Origin: Zanthoxylum bungeanum
Taxonomy: Eukaryota; Streptophyta; Magnoliopsida; Sapindales; Rutaceae
NCBI GenBank assembly: GCA_019454045.1
Contig: SKCR01031855.1
Location: 62,001 to 126,000, forward strand
DNA length: 64,000 nucleotides
Reading direction: 5' to 3'
This document shows positions 44,353-55,783 of this stretch, in pieces. The notes beneath the pieces are model-generated. The model was not told where the DNA came from and made no database searches. It saw only the letters and a list, made by a program, of their open reading frames with translations. The number at the start of each line of letters is the position of its first letter. The stretch's first letter is position 1. A program made the position numbers and the translations under genes.

Positions 44353-45837
44353 TCATTCAGCATTATCCACGTTCTCCGCCACTTTTCTAGCTTCTGCCAA
44401 CACTTTTTTACCTTTCTCCACTGTATCACTATAAAAACAACCACTGCGTGTCATTCTTTTCACCTCCTCTTCATCACTGCTTGAGAAGTCCAGCCAAAAA
44501 TTCTTCCCCTGCTTTGTTTCATCCTCACTATTGCTATCCCAAATCCCCAGGAAAAAGGCTTGGTGGTCAAAGGTTTGGAGGACAGGGTTTTCAGATCGGC
44601 CGGAGCTAATCATGTACGTAGGTGGTGGGACAGAGTGATAGTTAGATATGGGGTTTCTGTGTGTGTTGGGTTGCTCCTTTTCGGGGTCAGTTATTTTGTG
44701 GGAGTCTATGAGGTCTTGGATTTTATGTCTGAGGCAGGCAAAGCTGTCGGTGTCATGGCCTTTTTACTGGTGGAAGTGATAGTAAAGGTTCAGGTTAAGG
44801 TATGATGGTGGAGGGTGTGGAAGTGGTTTAGCTTCTAAGGGTTTTAGGAGTCCTTGTCTCGTCAACTTCTCAAGCACCTTGGACAAATGCCTACCCATGT
44901 TAGAAAAATGTCGGTTTCTAACCTCAGCAGAAATGGGCTTAGCATCTGATGGTCCTCCAACAGTCCTCCTGTTCAGGCCATAAAAATTCCTATTCTCAGC
45001 TTCTTCCTCCTCAATGTCCATGACAGTCTCCCTCAACTGTCAGAAATCAGTAATCATATAGGTCATCCTCCTCGACTTACCATAAATAGAAGGCTTGGTG
45101 CCCTTGATAGTCATCTTGATCTGGTTCTTCTCCGAGGACCGAGTCTGCATTTTCAAAAACTAGCTTCTCCAGCAGTCCACATAATCCTTGAAGCTCTCCT
45201 CCGGCTTCTGTTTGGTATTCTCCAAGTTGTGAAGTGATAAGTCGATCTCCAAATCCTTGACATACTGATTCAAAAAGGCCTCTGTCGATGCCCTCTAATC
45301 ATCCTTGACCTTCCTCTCCAGGCCATGGTACCATACTACGGGTGACCCTTCAAGCGAACATTCCAAACATCTTTTAAACCTGACGATTCGACAGACCTAC
45401 TGAACTCATCACATAAACATAATATCGGAGATGGACCCTCGGATCCCCATTCCCGTTGAACTTGGCTATGTCAGGCATCTTGAACTGAGCCAGCAGCTGC
45501 TCCTCAAAAGTCATCACCTCATAGTCCAGCAAATCCTCATGCTTACCCCTCATCTTGCGGGTAACTGACTCTACCTGATCTCAGAGTTTCTACAATTCAG
45601 CCTGAGACCTGGCTATCCTTCCCGCGGCATACTCAGCCATGTCATAAAAAAAATAGTGATCTCATCATTCAACCTGTTCGGAGGTTCCTCACGCCTCTCT
45701 TTCTCAGAGCCTCCCCCAACGTGGGGCACAGCCATACTAGCCACAATGGTGGTTAAAGTTTGCAACTGCTCGGTAACCTTAGTGAGACTAGTCTCCAGAT
45801 GATCCATATGAGACCCCTCATTAACTGACTCGCTCAT
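44353..45837 (-). pseudogene. Tat-2 gag, interrupted
   Basis: The start ATG is at 45837 (MSESVNEGSHMDHLETSLTK, coiled-coil-like). The middle is broken into small frames (45036-44764: MRETVMDIEEEEAENRNFYG). The zinc-knuckle-like YYHFHQ...GHDTD region is near 44750, followed by PPPTYMISS and an acidic C-terminus (44613-44353). Structural protein of the particle. Confidence 0.75.
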
Positions 45838-46776
45838 GTTGGCTAGTGGTCTTTTGACGAGTCTTCCTTCTTCCCTAACCCAACGGGTATCTATGATGTC
45901 TTATAAAATTGTGAGTCAATATGTATGCGTGCGATGTATGGAATATACATGCCTATCAAGGTTTGCATATGAGTTGGCCCATTATCATTTCAAAGCATTC
46001 AACCATATTATTACGAGGTGCAAACTTGTCCCAGTTGAAAAGGCCCAACAGGCTTACATTTTTACAATAATGTGTCTAAACAACTTCAAAGGATAATAGG
46101 CCTAAACACAAAATGACCCATCGATATTTTAGAAGCTTTTGGCCCAATTGTCACAAGAAACGAACTCGTCCCAGTTTAAATGGCCCAACAAGTCCATACC
46201 TCATGATAAAAGGTCCAACTGAATCCAAATGATGATGGTCCCAAACAAAAGCGTAAAGGAATGGTTTCTATTGGCCCTACAACTACAGTTCATATGCGGG
46301 TTTATATGGGTATAGACAAAGGCTCTCATCGGCGAAGGATTGCCACAACTAGGACTCCCCACTCAAGGGTTCGAGCGACCAAGTGAGCGCACCTTTTTTA
46401 TATGCTAAGGTACGTGCCAACGAGTTATGATGCATGACTGACTGTCAAATGGATTTTCTATTGAAGATTCCCCAGAGAGATGGTGGAGCAAACTCTCTTA
46501 AATACCTAAGCCTCTTAGGCTCTTATCGCCTTGGTGACAGTAATAAACAACAAGTCCTCCAAATTAGTCCATCACAGTAAGCTTCGAGTAAATGATTATC
46601 TAGGTGCCTTTACAGCTTTTCCCTTCAGCTATAGAAAGGTAGTGAATGAAGGAAGACACCAAACCATTACCTAGCTCTAATAATGCCTTTGATTAAACCC
46701 CTTCAACCCACTGTAGACATGGTTAACTAAAGCATAAATCACAAATATTACAAGATATTATTTCAGGGTCGATTCT
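45838..46776 (-). mobile_element. Tat-2 untranslated leader
   Basis: Non-coding. It matches Tat-1 27205-28110 in several phrases (TTGGCCCATTATCATTT, AAAGGCCCAA, CCCCACTCAAGGGTTCGAG). GGCCCA motifs occur about five times. Confidence 0.65.
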
Positions 46777-46797
46777 CTATCCCTAGTGGAGTCGCCA
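46777..46797 (-). other. Primer-binding site of Tat-2 (tRNA-Arg type)
   Basis: The minus strand reads TGGCGACTCCACTAGGGAT, three bases from the LTR end. Its first ten bases are complementary to ..GGAGTCG-CCA, the 3' end of plant tRNA-Arg(ACG). Confidence 0.75.
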
Positions 46798-46800
46798 GAC

Positions 46801-48792
46801 TGTAGGACACAGAAATTAGCGATGCTGTTCTAGGCTCACGGCCTAGTCGGGAATACGGAGTAGCCCATGGGGGACTAAACCGGAGAATAATGGAGTCGCC
46901 ACCCAGTGTGAACTGGGTAATTATTTAAGGCCGCACTCACCCCTCGCAAGGGAAGACCTCAAACTGTTGGATTCGAAATGGTCTTTTACTAATGCCACTT
47001 GTAATGAACGGATTTTTGCGATAATATAACCAAGTCTACGCAATATACATACGCAAGAATAACCTATATCGAAGTTTGCATACAATCTATATCTAAGTTC
47101 GCATGCATAAAAGTAAAACCTATATCTAAGTTTACATGCATAAAAGTAAGTCGACATAACGACAAGCACATAATCTCATGAACACATTAAATTAATACAT
47201 GCGGAAACATAAATAAATAACAATTATCTAAACATAAACATTGAAGAATAATTAAGCTTCTAATGCGAAAGAACTAACTAAATCATGCATGAAAATAACA
47301 TATTATTTCTAATAAACAAGGGATAAACACAAGATTGGATGAAACGAAATATGTGTTTCTCAAGCGGTATGTGGAATTGTATCCCAAGTACAGACCGCAC
47401 TACCGTCCATCGGATTCTACTACGAAATTTATGTCTATGTTTCCATTCGATATACCGCGAGAGATAACATAAAATCATTCATCCAATGGCCACAAAATAC
47501 ATGAACCAACAATATGCATGCGAATAAATAATAATAAATAACATAAAAAAGAACGAGAATAAATAAAAGGGTGCCCTCATGTCTAACCTCTTAAGTCACC
47601 TCTTGGAAGTGCGTTACGAGGTTGTCGGAAGGGTTAATGCTCCACGACTCCTCTGATTCACTGGTTCACTGTTTTCCTTCGTTGCTTCAATGTTTTGGGC
47701 TGCCTCTTTCTCTATTTTTGCTGCTGTTTTTGGCCATTGTTTTTGCCGTAATTTAGGATTGTTTTAGCTTATCGTTTTTACGGTTATTTGGGTGGTTTTC
47801 TTGGAAATATTGCCGATGGTTTATGGCAGTTTTCTGGGCAGTATTCTTGGTGGTTTAGGGTAGTTTTTTGGGCTGTGTTTCACGATAATACAGGGCAGTT
47901 TTCAGGGATGCAGTTTTTGGTTTAAAGGTGTAGTTTTCAGGACAGTTTTGTGGTGAAATGAGGGCAGTTTTCTAGGCAGTATTTTCGATGGAAGGAAGGC
48001 AGTTTTCTGGGGTGTAGTTTTGGTGATGTAAGATGCAGTTTGGGGGGTAGTTTTCACGGTAATGGAAAGAGTTTCATGGGGCAGTTTCATGGTAATGGAG
48101 AGGGGTTTCAGGGGCAGTTTACGCGATGGTTTTGGGCTGGTTTGTGGTGTGATTCTCGGTGATAGAAGGGGCTGATTTTTGGTGTGATTCTCGGCAATGT
48201 GGAGGGATGTATTAGGGGATGTGATTCTCAGCAATGTGGAGGCTATTCTTTTTTGGCTTAGGCGTGTATCTACTAGGGGATGGTTGGTTTGTGCTACTTT
48301 TTATAAGAAAGGTTTAGGGCTTTCCTTGTATGGGAAATGAATGAATCATGCAATTGTGGAGGATATATTCTAATTAGTGTGCTATAAGGAAAGGATCTCT
48401 CTAATTTATGGAGGTGATTTGTTTTAGTTTAGGAAATGGATTTATATGATTTGATTTGATTTGATTTGATTTCTTTAATTCGGGAAGGTGATTTGTTTAG
48501 ATTTCAACATGTGTTTAATGTGTTAATTATTATTTTGGAGGGGGGATTTGGGCTTGGGCATGGATTAGAGGGCTTGGTGTGTGGATTGCAGGGTTTTAGG
48601 CTGAGGATAAATTTCAAAACAGAGGTCCAACGAGCAAACCCGAAGCTAAGAAAATGAATTAAATCCAACAAGGTATTGATTTCTGAGTTTTCCCTTCCGA
48701 TGTCTGTTTCCCGCGACTTCTGTAACTTAAAGGGTAGTGCCTCCATACGAGGCTCATCATTGAGACTTATATGCAAAAATGTAGTACCTACA
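46801..48792 (-). mobile_element. Tat-2 5' LTR (1.99 kb)
   Basis: Starts TGTAGGACAC (46801), ends GTACCTACA (48792), aligned with 35870-37816. The repeated LPPK/LPSFH-like frames on the minus strand (47902-48234) come from the GT-rich block and also occur in the partner LTR; they are not a gene. Confidence 0.9.
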
Positions 48793-48830
48793 CCATCATC
48801 AAAAAGGGGGAGATTCTTAGCATCATTTAT
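48793..48830 (+). mobile_element. SIRE-like polypurine tract and 3' LTR start
   Basis: CCATCATCAAAAAGGGGGAG followed by ATTCTTAGCATC is the usual SIRE plus-strand primer site and its downstream neighbour. It continues the element interrupted at 35869. Its 3' LTR is lost after about 15 bases, replaced by another copia LTR fragment. Confidence 0.65.
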
Positions 48831-49313
48831 GTTTAGGGATTATTTTGTGAGTCTTGCCTACAAAAGTTTCCATTGGTAATGAGACATTGCTCGGAAGACT
48901 TGTGGTGTCGAACATATTCATCTTCATCTCCTTCTTTTTTTTTTCACAGAAGTGAGGTATTGTTTTGCTCACTACCGCCTATGTACTTGGTGAAACAGAA
49001 CTCGTTTTGGTTTCGTTCTAATCCATTTTTTGGGGAATATTTTATGGTGTTTTGGGGCTATGTTGGGGATGTTTTCAAGTGAAAAATCATAACCAAAACA
49101 CAGCCACTTTACGTAATTTTCAGGGGCTGTTTAGACAGTGCACTGTGAGCGTGTCTGGTCCAAAACAGTCCAGTTTTTATCCAACTATTCGGGGATTGTT
49201 TCAGAACTATTTCGGGGCCGGAATTTTATCTAAAATTGAAGTAAAATTTCAGTGGGTGTGACAGTAGCATTCGACAATTAAAGGAGAATGGCAGAAAAAT
49301 TTTCCTGTCCGAT
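48831..49313 (+). mobile_element. Copia LTR (family C3) U5 fragment
   Basis: It aligns with 50944-51420 (GTTTAGG..TTATTTTGTGAGTCTTGCC; GGTGTTTTGGGGCT.TGTTGGGG; AAAACAGTCCAGTTTT). It starts abruptly, so only the U5 side of this LTR remains. It is followed within 15 bp by the polypurine tract of the next LTR, so the element's interior was deleted. Confidence 0.7.
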
Positions 49314-49314
49314 C

Positions 49315-49326
49315 CCTGTGGGAGAT
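49315..49326 (+). other. Polypurine tract before copia C3 LTR
   Basis: CCTGTGGGAGAT precedes TACTAGGATGTATG, the mutated start (TGTTAGGATG in intact copies) of a copia LTR. It sets the plus orientation. Confidence 0.6.
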
Positions 49327-51483
49327 TACTAGGATGTATGCCCTAGATCTACATGTAATGTAGACGGCTTTATATGTTTTGAAATAAAGTAATGCATTAT
49401 TCATTTATCAAAATGTTTGTTTAATTTTTGCATGTTATAAATTATCTTGATAACCTTAGATTATTTATATGCCTTCAGACTTAGTGTATGAGTGTCCTAC
49501 ACAAAAAGATTTAAGTCTGAAGTTAGTAATCTTAAACAGTCCATAGAGAGCAAACAAAACGGATACTTTATTTGTGATTTATCTATAGACGCGGTTCATT
49601 ATATATTTGTATAGCGACCTTGATCCAGGATCGTCCATGTAGAGACATGAGAATGAAGGCATCTTGTATGATGTGATCATATAGGACTGGACCTAGATGA
49701 AAATGACATTCTTATAATATCTATTATGCAAAGAAAATCATTTCAAAATACTAGATGGTCATATATAGATTGATCTTAATCCTGAGTGTACTACAAACTC
49801 CTGCATGGCAGGCTATGTCTTTTGATTTACAAAGGTGAGGTTGGTGTAGCAGTCTCAACCAATAGTTATATACTTTGGGGGCATGGTCTGTTGTGTAGTT
49901 GAGAACTTTTTACATAGATATGGAGTTCACTCTTTCTTGTGAGACATAGAGGAGTATCTTTCTTAAGGGTTGTTTTGTACTTGAATGGTTTGAGCGCTCA
50001 AGTCTTTCTATTACGAATAGAAAGATTAAAATTCATAATGGTTATGAATAAATCGTTCATTAGAGAATCAATGGCACATAAAGTATAAATAATTAGAGGG
50101 GTATAACAGACTTTATGACCTGGCTCTAATTACGGGATACTCGTGAAGGGTCAGTCCGTATGTAGTGACTATATCGATGGACACCGACTTGGTTCGATTT
50201 AATATATCATTTGCGGCAATGAGAGTGCAACTTCGGGTTTTTAGTGTAATAACTCGGAGTTAATAATTCAGAATATTTAATTAAGAGATTAATTAATATT
50301 TTGAGATTATTGGAGCTTGGAATCGTAGGTCCATTTGGTCCCGTGCTGGCTCGATATACTATTGCAAATTTAGTATAATTGGATAGTCCAATTATATGCT
50401 CACAAACATATAAATATTATTAATATGATTAATAATATTATTTTGTCACACTTGAAACTTTATATTAAAAGTTAATATGTGATTTTATTAAATATATGAT
50501 ATTTAAACACATAATATTTAATTATATTAGATATAATTAAATGAAATGTTAAATAAGTAATTTCTAAATTTTGGATTTTGGAAACCCTTGTATTTAATTT
50601 GGAAGTTACGAATTTTTTAAATTGCATTTAACCTTCTTTATTTTAACATATTTTCCATCACATAAAGTAAATATATATATATATATATTACAAAATTTTT
50701 AATTTTCGATATGTGTTGGCCGATTATTACATGGTGTAAAAGGGGAAGGGTTTGTTTTATTTTGTAAAATTAAACCCTATGTATAAAAAGGAAAATATGA
50801 TTTTTCTTTTGATAGGTCTTTCATTCTAACCCTAGCCTCCATCTTCTTCTTCTTCATTCTCTCTCAAAAGTTGAGACAAAAAAAAAAAGATAAAATAAGA
50901 AGAAATTAAAAACAAATACCAAGTGTGATTAAATCTCCAAAACGTTTAGGGGTTATTTTGTGAGTCTTGCCCACACAAGTTTCCGTCGGTAACGAGATAT
51001 AGTTCGAAAGACATTGTGGTGTCGAATAAATAATCATCTTCTTCTTATTCTTGTTGTACTCGGCAGTGAGGCTTTGTTTTGCTCATTACCGCTCCTTTAC
51101 TTGGTGAAATGGAACTCGGGTTGATTTCATTTTAATCCAATTTTTTTAGGGAATATTTTGGTGTTTTGGGGCTGTGTTGGGGCTATTTTCAACTTAAAAA
51201 TCAGAACTGAAATATGGTCATAGTCCACACATTTCAGGGGCTGTTTCTGTAGTGTGTTGGGCGTGAATCGAGTCCAAAACAATCCAGTTTTGTCCGGATA
51301 TCGGGGTTGTTTAGGGACTATTCTAGAGCTGTTTCCGGGCTAGAATTTTTTCTAAAACTGAAGTAAAATTTTAGTAGTGGTGGTAGTAACATTCGGCATT
51401 TCAAAGGGAAGGACAGAAACAATTTTCAAGTCCTATCTGTGTGCCTAAACCGTTTCCGTTGCGCAAAGAAAGCGTTTCCTACA
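49327..51483 (+). mobile_element. Copia C3 LTR (about 2.16 kb)
   Basis: Starts TACTAGGATGTATGCCC and ends near TTTCCTACA (51483). A TATA box GTATAAAAAG lies at 50781-50790, followed by a pyrimidine-rich TCTTCTTCTTC stretch; an (AT)n run is at 50665-50690. The U5 part is duplicated at 48831-49313. No internal coding region is attached. The exact right end is uncertain by some bases. Confidence 0.65.
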
Positions 51484-51740
51484 CACGCAATAAAGGTCTT
51501 AATGGCACACCACAGAACTTTTCCAACTCTCTAAAATGATTTTAATTGCTTAATAGCGCACCACAAATTTTTATATGTCTCGCCACTGCTGACAGTGAAA
51601 AATTATCAACTTCAAGCTTGATTTGGTCAAGAATGAGTCTGATTTAGTCTTTGAAATTAAACAAAGATTGTAGACAATTGAGTTTTCTTTCCAATACAAC
51701 TCGAATCATCTCATTTGGACATCACTACATGATTAAAAAA
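51484..51740 (-). mobile_element. Athila-like LTR fragment, second copy
   Basis: It aligns by eye with 4684-4935 (TTTCCAACT..TTAGAATGATTTTAAT, ACAGTG.A.AATTATCAA, TCATTTGGACAT). Both ends are truncated. Confidence 0.6.
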
Positions 51741-52266
51741 AATATTTTTATCTTTTTTAATTATGTACAATATAGTGCATTGTTATGTGCATTATCATTT
51801 TTGATAACCTGAATCAGAAATTTCTTCCAATATTACTTTAGTATTATAATAACCATAATACTTGTCATATTTTTATGTCATAATGACAATTACTGTTGTC
51901 GTATATTCATAATGTTTTGATTATCTTAGTTGTGAAAAATTTCTAAGATCATCATATTACAATGGCCAATATATTAAAAAATCTCTTTGGCCTCTAAATA
52001 AATTAAGCTGAGAAAATCTTCTGTAAATCAGATGTAAAACAACACTTGTTTATTTTTAAGTAACTATCCACTTGTTTGTTAATTTTCCAACATAAATACA
52101 AACATGTATCCAAGTTATTTATTTATTTTTATTTTTTTGGATGTTGGGTTAATTAATTAAATTTTTTCAATTACAAAATTTATCTTAAAGATAATTGTTT
52201 CTAATCAAATTTTAAATAATGTTTCGTTGTAAGAAATTTGAAAGAAATCTTCAAAAAAGATTCATG
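51741..52266. other. Unassigned AT-rich stretch
   Basis: About 530 bp of AT-rich sequence with homopolymer runs and no recognised element end, gene or repeat. Probably decayed repeat DNA into which the Ale-like copia landed. Confidence 0.5.
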
Positions 52267-52492
52267 TGTTGTAAAATAAGAGAGAAATAGAAGAAGAGAG
52301 ATACATTCGAAAGCCGTATGTTTTTCTTATTAATTCTCAATTAAATTAGTTTACAAGAATGGCTCTCTATTTATAGGGAGAGATTATGATGAGATTATTA
52401 TCCCTAAGTAATATGAGATAAGTTACAAATATAAGAGTCAAGATAGAATAAAAAAATATATTAAAGTAAAGAGACCACCAGTATTTACAACA
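52267..52492 (-). mobile_element. Ale-like copia 3' LTR (226 bp)
   Basis: On the minus strand it starts TGTTGTAAATACTGG (52492) and ends TTTTACAACA (52267). A canonical TATA box CCTATAAATAGAG is at 52366-52378 with a pyrimidine-rich leader after it. The tract TCAAGGGGGAG (52493-52503) adjoins. Short LTRs of this kind mark Ale/Retrofit-type copia elements. The 5' LTR is not in the window. Confidence 0.85.
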
Positions 52493-52619
52493 CTCCCCCT
52501 TGAGCACTAGAACTTTAATTTCACACAATGTGTTTGACCTTGGATATATATAGCAATGCCTCGTTAAAATCTTGCCAATAAAACCCAATGGGATAAAACC
52601 TGGTTGAAGAAAAAAAAAG

Positions 52620-53287
52620 TACAATGCCCTTTTATCTAATAAAAGTTCTTCACCTCAATGAATACCGTGATGAAATAATCCCCTTCAAAAGATATTATCG
52701 GGATAATTTACTAAGACAATGCATAATAATTCTATATATAAGCTTCGCAAATGTTGATGTCGATAAAGCTTTAGTAAATAAGTCTGCGAAGTTATCGATT
52801 AAACATATTTGGTTGATATCAATTTACTTACTCTGATAAAGCTCATGAGTATAAAATAATTTAGGTAAGATGTGCTTGGTTTTAACTCCCTTTATGTACA
52901 ATCCTCTAATTGTTCAATACATACAACATTATTTTCATTTATCACTGTTAGAATATCTATGGCAGAGTTTAAATTGCAGGTGCTCTAAATGTGATAGATA
53001 AGTGACTTTAACCATGTACATTCTCTGCTTGTTCATGTAGTACAAGTATCTCTGAGTGATTGGAGGATATAGCAAGAAAATACTATTTTGTAGATCGCCA
53101 TGAAATTATTATTTATTGTAGGTAAAAACATACCCTGCCTGTGAACGTGCCTTATGAGGGTCAAAGAGATATCCTACATTAGTATAACAACAAGACATGA
53201 TTTTTTTGTTAGCTCACTTGAATAAAACAATCTCAAGTCTTTAGTCCCATGAAGATAACGGAAGTTATGTTGGACGTCATTCCAATG
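52620..53287 (-). pseudogene. Ale-like copia RNase H, degenerate
   Basis: WHWNDVQHNFRYLHGTKDL opens the domain at the right edge and NFADLFTKALSTSTFAKL closes it near 52760. Both are standard copia RNase H blocks. Stops are scattered in between. Confidence 0.7.
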
Positions 53288-53969
53288 TCATTGAGTTTGC
53301 ACATAGTTAAATTTTGCCAATAAATTTATTGAGAATGTCATATCTAGTATGGTGTATTGAGCTAAATATAATAAGGCACCAATTAGATTAAGATATGATA
53401 CTTCTGGATCAAGTAACTCTTCATTATCTTCTTTAGGATGGAATGGATCTTTTTTCGGATCAAGAGATCGCACTACCATAAGAGTTAATGGATGAGCATT
53501 ATCCATGTTGAAATGTTATAGAATCCTTTCAATATATATAGATTGATGGAAAAGCACTTTGTTTGTTTTATGCTTGATCTGCAAGCCGATACAATATTTC
53601 GTTTTTCCCAAGTCTTTCATCTCAAAATCTTTTTTCAAATATCCAGCAGTTTTTAAAAGTTCTTTAGTAATTCCAATTAAGTTCATGTCATTGACATATA
53701 CTGTTACAATAGCAAATCCAGATTTGAACTTTCTAATGAATACACATGAGCAGATATGATCATTTATATATCCATTTTTCATTGAATATTCATTCAAACA
53801 ATTCTGCCACATGCGTCTGGGCCGTTTTAACCCATATAAAGATCGTTGTAATTTGATCGAACATATTTTACGATCCTCTGAATTATATGCTACGAGCATT
53901 TTCAATCTTTCAAGGATGTTCACGTAAATATCTGTGTCAGATAAGCTATAAAAAAGTGTTATCACTACG
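53288..53969 (-). pseudogene. Ale-like copia reverse transcriptase, C-terminal part
   Basis: Frame 53965-53516 reads SDTDIYVNI, RSLYGLKRPRRMWQN, VTVYVNDMNLIG (the YVDD box changed to YVND, so inactive), MKDLGKTKYCIGLQI. Frame 53506-53288 continues with MVVRSLDPKKDPFHPKEDNEE and YLNLIGALLYLAQYT. The RT is split on its right by a solo LTR at 53970. Confidence 0.85.
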
Positions 53970-55229
53970 TGATTACGCCCAAAAATAACTTGCGGTTATC
54001 GTAGTATAGCTGGGGTGTCGATTCCTCAGATAGATGGTTATAGGAACAAATTAACTCAAACAAAAACTTTAGCAATAACTTAAATAAAGAAAACAAATGA
54101 AATTGATAATATAAGATAAAAGAAAATAAAAATTAAAAATTATGAAAAGTATGCAGGAAATATGTATATAGATAAACAGCAAAGCATCATGAATTCCTCT
54201 TGTATCAACCTATTGTATTCAGTTATTGATTCTTTTCATTACACAATTGAAGGTTTCACATCCTAAACCAACAATTGAAAGATATTCAATTCTACTCATA
54301 TTAAATTCTAGGGTAATCAATGATTATTTTCTGTATGTTAACAACAAACAAAAGTTATTATTACGAGCTATCTAACGTCGACAATATACCCTCAGGCAAT
54401 ACTGCAGCAGAAGACCAACACATAAAATAACTTTACCAGTCGCAATTGGTTTCACAAATCACACATAGAAGAAGCATGACTAGATCTATATGGGATTTGA
54501 CAAAACACAATTTCTGGGGTAATAAATCGAAAGATAATAAAGAATAACAATCATCAATTTTATTAAACGTTAAAAGGATCATTCAAGAATCAACAACATG
54601 AATATAAGAAGTTTAAATACAGAAGTTCATCCTTAGCTTTGCCTAGGAGATTAATTCTCCATGGAAGAAAGAGATGTAGTCTGAATAGACAGGAGAGACG
54701 TCATGATTTCCTTGAAGTTCTTCGTTCTTCCTCTCTATGAATTATGTTTTTGGCTTTTTTATGTGTTTCTCCTCTATTTCTCTCTGATTTTCTCCTCTTT
54801 CAGGGTTTAGGACGAAGTTGGATTTATATAGAAAAGTCCTGAAACCCCAAATTGCATTAAAAACACATAGCACAAAATCCTGAAATCGCAGTTTCGCGTA
54901 GCGACGTGCGCCGCGCATCTCGACGCACCAGAAGCTATGAAGGCTTCTATAATTGACTAGATATCCTCGAGTAGATGCAAATCGATATAATATGGGTCTC
55001 GTAACTCTTTCTAGATCAAAAGATATAGCCTTTTTAAATTCAGTGCGTGGCTGATGCTCCCGAGTGAGTCCGATACGTCTGTTAGGCTCTGAAACATATC
55101 CAATTGCTCAATTCTCCTTGATCCATTGCTTCCTATTAACAAAGCACAAAATGACTCTAATTAAGATTAAAACATATGATAACAAAGATGAGTTAGGAGT
55201 GTTATAAGTACACTTTCGTGCACTTATCA
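53970..55229 (-). mobile_element. Solo LTR, family S copy 2 (1,260 bp), TSD CTACG
   Basis: It runs from TGATTACGCCC to CACTTATCA, flanked by the perfect duplication CTACG (53965-53969, 55230-55234). It is end-to-end homologous to 25949-27199, with single-base and small indel differences. Removing it plus one CTACG rejoins the copia RT reading. On the minus strand TTATATAAATCC near 54825 is TATA-like. Confidence 0.92.
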
Positions 55230-55234
55230 CTACG

Positions 55235-55301
55235 TCCATAAGAGATATGACTAGTCTTTCAAAGACTGCCAAACTGATAAAAAAATCGAACCATAATGGT
55301 A
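55235..55301 (-). pseudogene. Ale-like copia RT, piece between two insertions
   Basis: The minus strand reads FISLAVFERLVISLMDVV, the RT block just before the SDTDIY segment at 53965. Only about 67 bp lie between the solo LTR and the hAT element. Confidence 0.75.
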
Positions 55302-55319
55302 TCCATCACTAGAGGTAAC

Positions 55320-55440
55320 CGACGATTTGGTTCGGTTCTGAACCGAAATCGAACCAAACAATTTCAATTACACTTTGTATAGAACTAGAACCAGAACCGC
55401 AACCAGAACCGAACCGTTCGGTTCTAGTTTCGGTTCCATT
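55320..55440. repeat. hAT left subterminal GGTTC/GAACC repeats
   Basis: About ten GGTTC or GAACC motifs occur within 120 bp, such as GGTTCGGTTCTGAACCG and GAACCGTTCGGTTC, many in palindromic pairs. Equivalent motifs lie at the other end. hAT transposases usually bind short repeated motifs near the ends, so these are probable binding sites. Confidence 0.6.
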
Positions 55441-55783
55441 CAGTTTTTTTGCTTTATTAAAAATAAAATTTTTGATTAATAAAATAAAATAATTTAAAAT
55501 TAAGAATTTGAATTTATATAATAAACTTATAATTACATTACATAATTACATTAAATTATAAAAAAAAAAAAAAAAAAAAAAACAATCTTATCTAAACAAA
55601 TAAAAAAAAATTAAATTAAAGAGCTTGAACTTAAATTTTTAAAAACTTAAGTTGACTATGTATCCACCAAGGGTGAGAGGAATGAAAGGTCACGTAGTTT
55701 CATTATATTTTAAAGATATGTCCCCATTGTAATTTTACTATTATTTAAATATTTAATTATCAATCATCATCTGTGCCTGTTGA

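Noticed and set aside
47902..48234. Lysine/proline-rich 110-codon frame with repeated LPPK/LPSFH words, with a counterpart at 36909-37139
   Set aside because: It lies in the GT-rich block of both Tat-2 LTRs and arises from the base composition of the element strand; no start context or domain.
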